Below are positions 18,561 through 27,091 of a stretch of DNA of 27,091 nt, piece after piece; position 1 is the stretch's first letter; every line of letters begins with the position of its first letter. The position numbers and the translations under genes were made by a program. The notes under the pieces are model-generated. The model did no database searches and had not been told where the DNA came from. It saw nothing but the letters and a program-made list of their open reading frames with translations. This DNA is from Apostichopus parvimensis. Taxonomy: Eukaryota > Echinodermata > Holothuroidea > Aspidochirotida > Stichopodidae. Location: NCBI GenBank assembly GCA_000934455.1, contig KN884522.1, positions 1 to 27,091 on the forward strand. The letters are read 5' to 3'.

Positions 18561-19588
18561 CTATTTCCTTCACATTACATTAATTTTACAATTTATTACC
18601 ATAATCTCTAGTTTTCATACATTATTTCAGATATTACAAGTAGATATTGCATGTTAATAATAACATTCATTATAATTTTACCATTTCCCCCCCACTAAAA
18701 AATGTGTGTCATTGTCTCCCCCCCCCCACCCGTTTTGTTCCTGCTGCATGCGTGCATGTGTGCATGTGTTTGTTTCCTTGGTAACGCCATTTTCTTATAT
18801 TAAACTGCAGCATTTTGAGTTACATATGGCAGTTTGGAGTTAGGCTCTACCAGATTTTTGCTTTCTATATGACTTAATGTTTTGTTTGCCTAATTTTGAC
18901 TGTTAAATATTGGCCTGATGTTACTGCTATATTAATACCAGCAGGAAACCCTCTTGGTTGCGGTAATTGACTATGAGGCAGACAATGAACAATGTGAACA
19001 ATGGACAATTTCACATGGTCTGCTCTGTAGATGGGAAGAGGAATACAAAGGGAAAAAAACACATCCCCGAAAAAAAAAAACCCCCCCCCCCAAAAAAAAA
19101 AAAAAAAATTATGTTAAGGAAAGAACAACTCTGCATCTGTAATGTTGCGAAGAATATATTTTAATATTTTTATAAGGATGCATAAATCATCTTCTGCCAG
19201 TTCGAAGAAATTAATGTTATATGAATTACAAAGCCATTGAAAACGGAGAACAAAGATAATGTAGTCAAAGGTATATAACAATACATCAACCTCAATGACA
19301 TGTATTCATCCCACAATAACTGTTTCTAAACTCTGCAATGTTGACTAATATGGAAATGTGCAAATATTTCTAGAATTATCAAGACATATTAAATTAATAA
19401 GCATAACTCTTATACTTGTCATGGCTAAGAACTAAAACTCCTGATGATATAAGGTATAAGACTTAAAGGGCTAATAGGTGTAAGAGTCAATGTGGAGGAA
19501 TCTATGCATTGCCTGAAGACTTGGAGAATGGCACCAACATTCAAAATGTGCCATGGATTTATCCCCCTGATAAATTGATATCTTTCTT

Positions 19589-19671
19589 GGGAAGGGTGAG
19601 GGGAGGGGGTGAAGGGTGGGGGAGGGGTGAAGGGTGGGGGAGTGAGAAGGGGGGAGGGGAGGGGTGAAGGG
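19589..19671 (+). repeat. G-rich tract, G-quadruplex-capable
   Basis: Over 83 bases the plus strand contains about a dozen runs of three or more G with short spacers (GGGAAGGGTGAGGGGAGGG and similar), which fits the G-quadruplex pattern. It also contains GGGTGAAGGGTGGGGG twice. A role in transcription pausing or splicing is only an inference. Confidence 0.7.
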
Positions 19672-20398
19672 AAAAAATTAAACTTCAAGTTAAGTTGATG
19701 GATTATGACAGAAGATAAGAAAAGTGGAGAGAGGAAATAACTTATTTTTAGAGATAATAATTTTAATCAAAAGATGTAATGTATATTGTAGACTTTTGTG
19801 AAACACTTTTAACTCGACCTAGAAGACAGAATAGCAGTTGTCATATTTAACGGCAAATATGGTGGAGGTAAGATTTTAAGATCATAACATTTTGCAGAAT
19901 TCTTTATAAGAGTTGAATTGGAAAGATAAGTATGACAGTTAACTGATCTGGAGTTAATTAATTAATTAGTTAATTAGCTAATTCATCATCTCCACTAACT
20001 AGGTGCCCACCCCAACTTGCAAACACCCTGTAAAACAATGTATTCATTACCACTTAGGTGAAAGTGCACTCCCAGTTATGAAACAGTCTATAGCTCATGA
20101 ATATTTATTTTTAAGGAAGGCCTGCTTGACTGAACCTTCATTTGAGTACTGGAGTATATTGGAGCTATTGTAAACCTTGTTTTTTTGCATGATTTTGCTT
20201 ATTGGAATGATGTAGAATATTGGTGCCACATAAACCGTTAAAATTAACCTATTCACAAGTTTTCGTTCGTATTCTGGTCTGCCAATGAATATTTTGTGTT
20301 ACTTTATTACAAGTGAGTGGAAGTATGTTAGTTTATGTCAGGTATGAGACAATAAACTGAGTAATCTTTTATTTTTTAATATTTGATTCCTTATCTGC

Positions 20399-20717
20399 AT
20401 TTGCATGACAATGCATACATTGTTCAACGGTGATTGCCATTAATTTGCATATTCTGACGTGATGCTGTTCTGGCCTACAGTAGTATAGAATCATTTTTGC
20501 ATGTTGCTTCTTTTCACGTTCATGTCATTGTCTTGAGTAGTATTTCTTTAAACTTTATGAATATTCATGTATACCTGCACTGATTGGCTGGTTCCAGTAC
20601 AATCAATATTCATGATTCATATTTCCTTTACTGATCATTTTCTTTTTTGTGATCTGAAATATGAGTGTTTTCGTTTATGCCTAAAGTAGGAGTCGGGGTT
20701 TGATTCTTAATTTGCAT
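20399..20717 (+). promoter_or_regulatory. Cluster of three ATTTGCAT octamers
   Basis: Exact ATTTGCAT words, the binding word of POU-family factors, lie at 20399-20406, 20443-20450 and 20710-20717. Several near-palindromes of ATGAATATTCAT lie between and beside them. An 8-base word is expected rarely in 320 bp, but AT-rich bias raises the odds. A possible intronic enhancer. Confidence 0.3.
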
Positions 20718-21981
20718 AGACACGGCAGTTCTATGCATATTCATAAGATTTAACAAACAACATGTAGTAATCAAAATGAGTAACAAAAAAACCCACTCCC
20801 TGAATTTCAACAAAACAACAACACCAATACCTAAACAGTGTAATGACACACAATAATTCTTCAACTTAAACCTGTTGTCTATAATTTTTACCGATTTTTG
20901 GCAAAAATTTGTGTGGTATAGAATTAGAAAATAAATTTCACAGTATAGTGTCAACATTATGCACACTCCGTAGCCTTATTCTCGAAGCTGAGTCAAACCC
21001 CGATTCCTGCTTGAACAAACAACTTTGAAGAAATTTTCTGAAACGAGTGAAGGAATAAAAATGTGTAGCAAAGAGAAAAGAGTTTTAAGTTTTAGCATTT
21101 TTTAAAAATTTTGAAAACAATGTTTGCTTTTTTAGCGTGTAGTTTGTTTATGTATGTATATATATATATATTTGAAGGAAGACTATTGCATACATTAAAA
21201 ATGGTTGTTAACATCACTCTTTCCTCTTCTGTTATCTACTTCTTTCTGCCTGCACCAATTTTCTGCATGTGGGTAGCTTAGTGTTCTTCCACCGCATGTC
21301 ACAGCCCCCCCACCCCCACCCCTCCCCCCATCTCGTCACACCTCTGCTCGCATTTTTCTTACTTCTCTCGCTCAGTTTTGGGATTTAAACCCATTATTAA
21401 AATTTTGTTGGCTCGTGATTTCAAAGCATCGTTCGGGGTTTCACTCAGCTTCAAGAATATACATTACACTCAAAATTGACCGTATCCGATACAAACACAA
21501 TCTAGTTCCATCTAAAACACACTCAGGGATTTTAAGTGAGTTTTTAAAGCTAATTCTATAAGTTTTATTTGATTCATTTTATTGGTGATATTTAGAAGTG
21601 AAAAATGCCATAACTATGAAGCTTATCAGCTATGGAGTTAGTTCCCCCCAAAATGAGGTACAAATGGTATTTACAACTTTTTTCATTTAAAATTGCATGT
21701 TTTAGATGTGGTCAATACTGAATCATGAGAATTAAGTGCATTCCATAAAACAAATATTGATGTGTGTCTTTGTGGTTAGGTCAATTGCTATCTCAAGTCA
21801 AGCACTTGATATTTCTCTGGAGTTTTGGTAAAACCAACCAACCGAATGTACTGTCAAAAACGGATTTTAGAGTCACATTAAAATGCACACGCACACACAC
21901 ACCATTGACTGCATCAAGGAAAACAGTTTCCATATTCCTAAGATTTATGTATTTGTATTTTAAATTAATGTGTCAATTATA

Positions 21982-22060
21982 AGTGGGCTCTGACGTTTCG
22001 ATCCTAGCAGGATCTTCTTGGGAGGCTGAATCCTGCTAGGATCGATACGTCAGGCCCACT
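21982..22060. repeat. Long near-perfect inverted repeat (hairpin)
   Basis: The left arm starts AGTGGGCTCTGACG and ends CTAGCAGGAT (21982-22013); the right arm (22030-22060) is its reverse complement with two small differences. The loop is 16 bases, CTTCTTGGGAGGCTGA. It looks like the end or core of a dispersed element, but no body or target duplication was identified. Confidence 0.85.
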
Positions 22061-22420
22061 TTATACTTTTACACATTCTCTTACACAGGCTCTTTACAGG
22101 ATAAGCAGTTTGCTTAAACAGTTTTGTTTAGTTTTGTATTTAAATTAGAGAAACAAAAAGCCAGGAGCATTAGCTTTCTGATTATATTGTTATGGCTGTA
22201 GAAATGTCTTATAAATAGAAACCCTTTGATATAGATGGCCTAAATGGCAAAACATTAATCTATGGAACACATCTGTAATATGAAAGATATAACCTAAAGA
22301 CTGGGTAACTCAATTTGTGTAGAACAGAAATTAAGACCGAGGTGATAGATGAATTTGCGATCTGGATAATCATCTTTGCTCTTTCAAAATATGTGTTTAT
22401 AAGTTTAACGGTCAATTTTT

Positions 22421-22593
22421 CCATTTTAGGGTATAGTTTGTACACGAAAACTACACCATTTGAGGGTTTAGTTGTACACAAAAACTACACCATTTGAGGG
22501 TATATTTTGTACCCAAAAACTACACCATTTGAGGGTATAGTTGTACACAAAAACTACACCATTTTAGGGTATAGTTTGTACACAAAAACTACA
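22421..22593 (+). repeat. 34-35-bp minisatellite, five copies
   Basis: The unit CCATTTGAGGGTATAGTT, GTACACAAAAACTACA repeats five times with small changes (TTTGTACACAAAA against TTGTACACAAAA). Not coding. Confidence 0.92.
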
Positions 22594-24036
22594 CCAGAAG
22601 ACAAAAGTTAGTGGAATTGAGAGTGAAACCCCTGAATGGTGCTTTTATCATAGTTATAAGTGGACTATGGGGATGTCAAAATGGTTACCTTGGAAACGCC
22701 CTTTCGGTACTTGTGGGTTGGCAGATGTTAGAAATGTGTTCCGAGTATGAATTCATCCCTGCTGGAAATGTCACTTTCTTAAGATGAGGGGAATGGGGTG
22801 ATTGAGAGGGTGGCAAAGTAGGGTGGTATAGAGGGTGGTGAATGGTGTAGTAGTGGGTGAGATGTGGGGAAAGCCCCCCCCCTCCTCAATCATCTTTTCA
22901 ACAGTAGCTGTAAATGTCATTGAAAATTTACTAATTAGCGTATGGTTCTCCCCATTATCGCTCTGTATGAACTTAATTATCACTGGCAATAATTTTACTG
23001 TCCAATTATCTGTACACCACTGACATTCTTATAATATTCAAAAGTTCACTCAAATCGATATTTGACATGGACCCATCGTTTTACTTTACCAGAGTGAAAA
23101 TTGAATGAATTGACTTTAGGATCTATTTCTCTTGTGGAACTGAAACTAAATTAGCAAGCTGCCCACCCATCCCTCCTTCCACTTTCAGCATTCTCCTTTG
23201 TTGTCTAAAAAGTGAAGTACAAAATATGTCTTGTCTATATCTCAGCTAAAATGATTTGATCAATATACCTTCACAACAAGAAATATTTGAGAGTTCACAA
23301 ATCACATCCTTATCTTAAAACTTTTCTAACTTTCTGGTCTGTCATATGATGTACTTAAAAGGCAGCTGGCTGTGTTTACAAAACCATTGTCCACTTTATA
23401 ATCCCCTCAGGCCCGCTAAAGTAACTTGAGTCCCAATTCTTATATGCAAAGTAGGTTAGGCTAGGTATATCTGCTGTGCAAGTGTGGTAGGTTAAGGCCA
23501 AATGTTTGTTTGGTTTGAAGAATAACAATTTTGATAAAATCTCCAAAGATTTTAAACATCTCCTTGTCAAGATAATTGCAAGATTACAAATCAATTTTTC
23601 TTATATTTGTTTGCTAAAATTAACAAAAACATTTTCCCTCAGATATGCAGTCTGTAAACTCTCAATGGTGGAGTGACAATGGAAATTGTGCCACAGTGTA
23701 CTGGCATGTTTGAAGATGTTTAAGTGGCAGCTAAGTGATTAATATTAAAATTACAAAATATTGATTCATTCTGTCTGATTGAAATGATAAAATTCCAACC
23801 AATTAAAATCCTTTCTGAATCCTGCGGCACCTCAGATTGTTTGAGTACTTCTGAACTTGGAAGATCAATCCAGCAGTGTTTAGTCAGTACTGGTTTCCTT
23901 GGTAACAGGAAGAGGTCAGTCTTAGATTGAACACGCTACTTCGTGACCATTTTTCTGCATCAGGGATCTCCCATTAAAATATCTGACATGGACTAACAAC
24001 AGTATATAAACGACAATGTGAATGTTTACATTTCAG

Positions 24037-24243
24037 CATGGCAAACCGGCAGGTGTTAAATCTGCCATTCAGCAGGGAACGGTTCAAGACGATTCGTCGC
24101 AGGGCGCCCTCCCTGTTGCTCCTCCTGCTCCTACCGCTGTCATACCATCTCATGGCGTTGCCGATCATTCTCTTCCTTTATACTCCCATGATGCATTGCA
24201 GCATGGCTTTCCCAACCCTGCATCTGTATTCACACCTATCGTA
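24037..24243 (+). CDS. Exon 17: Pro/Ala/His-rich linker
   Basis: 69 codons, phase 0 to 0: HGKPAGVKSAIQQGTVQDD, then a Pro/Ala run (LPVAPPAPTAV), then SHGVADHSLPLYSHDALQHG and PASVFTPIV. The acceptor TTTACATTTCAG is clear and the donor is GTA|GTATGT. It is low complexity. Support is the clean splice pair, the phase match and protein-like composition; there is no family match, so it could also be an optional exon. Confidence 0.62.
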
Positions 24244-25328
24244 GTATGTACCCTGCACATAATCTTTGCTTTTCTTATTTAACCCTATTTTTTGTTTATG
24301 CTTTTTCGTAAATGAGTTAATTTGGGTATGAATGCATGCATTAAAAAGGGCTTGCTTGGGGAAAGGGGAGTTTTGGATTCACAACTATAACTTGCAATTT
24401 TGTAATCGATAGGTCCTTAGGGCAAATGAATGCATGTATTAGATGCATGAAACAATATACCTGAAAGATAGTTATTAAACTTCTGGTGCTCGAAAACATG
24501 TAAAAAAAAAGCAAGCCTCAGACATAGGGCTACATGAAAAATGATTTTTTTATAATGGTAATAGATTGTAGTAGCATGAATGATATTGTTGGGAAAAAAA
24601 TATGATGTAAACTAGAGAGTAAATATGGATCTAGTTATATTAATAATACAGTAGTGATCAAGATGATGATATAACAGTAATATTGATAATATACTAAATT
24701 AATCAGATTTAGAAAACAAACTTAGAGAAGGAGGAATTGTGATTGCAGTATATATGGTGATGAATGTTAGAATAAGTATGTTGTTAAACTGGGAAAGAGA
24801 CTGGATTGATAGTGGCATTAATTATAGGAGATGATGATATCAAAGTATTGATGATATTATGGTATAAATCATCATCATTGATAATTAGAAAGTAGTGATG
24901 ATTTGCTATTAGAAACTAAAAGCATACAGTACTGATAAGGATATTTGGTAACCATAGCAACTAATAACATTACATATATTGATAAATTGATCTCCATTAA
25001 TCTGAAGGAAAAAGATACTGGTTACTTGAAAGCTTGCGTTTTGTCAGGGAATGTAAAGTACATCATTTATATGTTTGGTTCAGAGTAGATGACATCATTT
25101 CTAATTTTGGATTTAGGATTTTGTTTCAAGTCTTGTCTTTAGATTTTAATATGGAATAATTCTGTTAGGTGAAGCAGAATAAGTAGTTAGAACAATATAG
25201 AAAGCATGTGATAGTTCATAGTAGCTGCATGTACCTATTTCCTCCCTTCTAGTTGTTGTTGTGATTCTTGTTTGCAGTGACCTTTAACCTCCACTGTTTT
25301 GTTTTTGACTCGTAACTTACTCTTCTAG
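24244..25328 (+). other. Intron 17
   Basis: It is very AT-rich, with many TGATGATAT and ATTAATAAT words (24600-24920) but no clean tandem repeat. The acceptor is GTAACTTACTCTTCTAG. No other feature is seen. Confidence 0.6.
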
Positions 25329-25514
25329 CAACTTAAGGAAAACACGACTCTTCCAGAGAATTCAGCAAAGTCATCAACAAATTCTGTCGAGAATGCCCCC
25401 CCATTGATGATCGCTCCTCTCCCCGTGGCTACGCAGATGCAAGAGGAGGTCGCCACGGAGATGACCTTCGATGACCCGTCTGCATCCTCTGACGAGGCCA
25501 AACCTTCAGTAGTA
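25329..25514 (+). CDS. Exon 18: acidic, Ser/Thr-rich linker
   Basis: 62 codons, phase 0 to 0: QLKENTTLPENSAKSSTNS, then VENAPPLMIAPLPVATQMQE, then EVATEMTFDDPSASSDEAK and PSVV. The donor is GTA|GTATGT, the same nine-base junction as exon 17. It is acidic and disordered with no known domain. The confidence rests on splice signals and phase. Confidence 0.65.
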
Positions 25515-26334
25515 GTATGTAGATAACCATAGTACCTTTGTAGTATATTTACTAGCATGTCGTAGCTGTTTGACTTGAATATTCATTCCTTTGTCTCATG
25601 GATATTCATGTTGTCTGTGATCGTCCTGTTATTTCCTATGCATTGAACAGTGACTGATGTCAGCTGAACAAGATGTACATGTTGTTTCAGTATAAACTCC
25701 ACTAACATTAAACAGTTGTTAAACTGCTATATACATCAGCATGAGTGTTTATTGTATTAGACTTATGCTCTTGGATTCGCAGGCCTTTCGTGAGGCCAAG
25801 CTTAACATTTGCTGTGGTCTTTACATGGCTTTATTATATCTATCCCTTGCCTTACCTACCCTCACTTAACAATTTGTTTGTTTATTTGTTTTATTGTCAG
25901 TTATTTATAACATGTATGAATATTCATTATAATAATTTCATGATGCTTTTGTACTCAGGTGGTTTTCATGAGGCATAATTTGGTTTTTAAATTCGGTTAT
26001 GTATCTGTTGAATTCCTGCCCTTGACCAACAGTATGTTCCGCTCTCTGACATCATAGTCTGTATGCCCATATAATCCAGCTAGCTAAACCTACTGCTGTA
26101 GTGTACTCATTCATATGGCTAGGCATCAGGTGGTTTGAAAATATCTCTGAATTATTTGGGTTGTATTATGATGGCAATGAAAGAAAGAAAAGTGGAAGGT
26201 ATAGTGTTTTGTTTCATGCACCCTTTACCACTTTCCATTGTTCGTCGACTTGCAATATTCGATAATCCGCAATTCGGAAGATAAAGTTCTGTATAGTAAA
26301 ACAGTTCGGTCAATCCTTTTCCAAAACTTTGCAG
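25515..26334 (+). other. Intron 18
   Basis: No exon is seen. TATTCAT words are frequent. It ends ...TCCTTTTCCAAAACTTTGCAG, a moderate acceptor. Confidence 0.6.
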
Positions 26335-26521
26335 AGCGATAAAGCTAAACCACATTCTGAGGAGACGAAGAAGAGGAGGAAGGACCCGCCAAGTTACAAC
26401 CAGGTAGCCGTCGGGTTCAAACCCAAGTCATCTCAGCCTCGATCCCGAGACTCAGATGCGGAATCCACCTCCTCCAGCATCAAGAACTCAACGATATATG
26501 GGCCAACACCCTACAGGAGAA
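26335..26521 (+). CDS. Exon 19: basic linker with PPSY motif, possible last coding exon
   Basis: It opens in phase 0 with SDKAKPHSEETKKRRKDPP, then SYNQVAVGFKPKSSQPRSR, then DSDAESTSSSIKNSTIYG and PTPYRR, leaving one base at A|GTAAGG. PPSY (26386-26397) is a second PPxY motif in the gene. If this donor is skipped, the frame continues only S-K-E and stops at 26530-26532, so the exon may instead be terminal. AATAAA at 26822-26827 would then be a candidate polyadenylation signal. The donor junction is repeated twice downstream. Confidence 0.7.
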
Positions 26522-27000
26522 GTAAGGAATAGCTAAGGGGGGGGGGTGGGGAGGGAGGGAAGAGGGACTATGGTGGTCTGAAATATGATTAATTGTCCAA
26601 CATGTTACAAGAGTAATGTGAAAAATTAAAAGGTGGGGAGGGGAATATAGTTGTTTTTTATATGGTAGTATTGGCCAATGCCCCTTATAGGGAGAAGTAT
26701 GGAATAGTGAGGAGTGTGTGTGTGGGGGAGGGTTGGGAGGGGTGGAGAGGGAGGGAGGAGGGGCTATGGTGGTCTGAAACACGATAGCATTGTCCAACAT
26801 CTTACAAGAGTAATTAGAAATAATAAAAGGTGGGGAGGGGAGGTGGATATAGTGGTTTGTATATGGTAGTATTGGCCAATGCCCCTTATAGGGAGAAGTA
26901 TGGAATAGTGAGGAGTGTGTGTGTGTGGGGGGGTGGTGGTCTGTAGTATGGTACTGTAATGCAACATCTTGCAAAAGTAGGGAATAGTAAGGGGGAGGGT
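26499..27000 (+). repeat. Tandem duplication of exon 19's splice-donor junction, three copies
   Basis: GGCCAACACC...AGGAGAA|GTAAGGAATAG at the exon end recurs as GGCCAATGCC...GGGAGAA|GTATGGAATAG, with donors at 26522, 26697 and 26898 (spacing 175 and 201). Each unit continues with a G-run tract, GGTCTGAAA or GGTCTGTAG and CCAACAT..TTACAAGAGTAAT-like sequence. A fourth, partial copy starts near 26960 (GCAACATCTTGCAAAAGTAG). Confidence 0.88.
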
Positions 27001-27091
27001 GGGATGGGGGGGCAGGGGGGGGGGGGGGGAGGAGGGGCTGCCTACTCCCACATGACCCTGGGATGATTATTATGGGAAGTAACGCAGGTGC
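26522..27091 (+). other. Sequence after exon 19 (intron start or 3' UTR)
   Basis: It consists mostly of the copies above plus G-runs, including a G-rich stretch at about 27001-27031. No further exon is visible before the window ends. Whether this is intron or untranslated region is undecided. Confidence 0.5.

Larger units (their letters stand above)
16800..24036 (+). other. Intron 16, 7.2 kb
   Basis: No convincing exon was found between exons 16 and 17. It holds a CCATC pentamer run (17306-17342), a 22-bp minisatellite (17835-18249), CA/TA repeats (18526-18560), an A/C homopolymer patch (19070-19108), a G-rich tract (19589-19671), three POU-octamer matches (20399-20717), a C-rich patch (21305-21330), a long hairpin (21982-22060) and a 35-bp minisatellite (22421-22593). 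Much of the rest is AT-rich. A missed small exon or an internal promoter cannot be excluded. Confidence 0.6.
2009..26521 (+). other. Gene span: PLEKHA5/6/7-like coiled-coil protein, 19 exons, 5'-incomplete
   Basis: Seen: nineteen blocks with acceptor and donor signals join in compatible phase into one frame of about 1,316 codons. The first exon begins inside a codon, so the start lies upstream. The product has a basic, Pro/Gln/Ser-rich N-terminal third, a coiled coil at about residues 418-775, then low-complexity sequence with two copies of TDLDT-ETWD and two PPxY motifs overall. Family knowledge: PLEKHA5, 6 and 7 carry a PH domain (with WW domains in 5 and 7), then a linker and a coiled coil; PLEKHA7 acts at the adherens junction. 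Inference: the coiled-coil start (D-LLGK, then LV--L--LR-DK, then NPGY, then NQIQKDL) matches my memory of vertebrate PLEKHA5/6/7. The WW and PH domains would lie left of the window. No alignment was run, and another PH or coiled-coil scaffold remains possible. Confidence 0.6.

Noticed and set aside
18954..19164. Plus-strand frames before the A/C homopolymers (YEADNEQCEQWTISHG)
   Set aside because: They run into poly-A/poly-C, have no good donor and do not extend the gene in a supported way.
26480..27051. Pro/His/Thr-rich minus-strand frames near the right edge
   Set aside because: They are the complement of the duplicated G-rich sequence after exon 19, with no coding support.

Overview
This is eukaryotic, almost certainly animal, DNA. 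Coding sequence comes in short blocks, each bounded by a pyrimidine tract plus AG on the left and a GT donor on the right. The rest is AT-rich intron with mini- and microsatellites and mobile-element relics. The element types and intron sizes would suit a marine invertebrate such as an echinoderm, but the sequence alone does not prove a taxon. No rRNA, tRNA gene, CRISPR array or bacterial-type operon is visible.

Nearly all the coding evidence belongs to one plus-strand gene that enters from the left and may leave on the right. Nineteen exons between 2009 and 26521 join with fully compatible reading phases into one open frame of about 3,950 bases (about 1,316 codons). No start codon is in the window. 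The inferred protein has a polar, Pro/Gln/Arg/Ser-rich N-terminal part (2009-8548), a long charged coiled-coil region (9138-14404), a large low-complexity exon with 7-residue repeats (15225-16129), and further Pro/Ser-rich exons (16659-26521). The coiled-coil start resembles the post-PH region of vertebrate PLEKHA5/6/7, including a D-LLGK segment, an LR-D-K helix and an NQIQKDL segment resembling the vertebrate QIQKEL. I therefore call it PLEKHA5/6/7-like, from memory and without alignment; its WW and PH domains would lie upstream.

The most unusual feature is a pattern: at four of the 19 exon ends the 5' splice junction itself (end of exon plus start of intron) has been tandemly duplicated. 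Exon 1's junction is amplified into about 74 copies of a 37-bp unit, each bringing a donor site. Exon 10's junction is repeated four more times, and three of those copies are 24-nt acceptor-plus-donor mini-exons coding in frame for IVEDRELD-like octapeptides. Exon 12's junction is an exact 3 x 129-bp triplication that stays open in frame and offers three in-phase donors. Exon 19's junction is present three times at about 175-200 bp spacing. Together these look like a gene whose splice donors are repeatedly copied, with possible effects on isoforms.

Other features are a 382-bp MITE-like element with an 8-bp target duplication placed 27 bp before exon 3, an inverted partial relative of it at the left edge, six simple or minisatellite arrays, a 32-bp-arm hairpin, G-rich tracts, a set of POU-octamer matches and a possible tRNA-derived SINE head.
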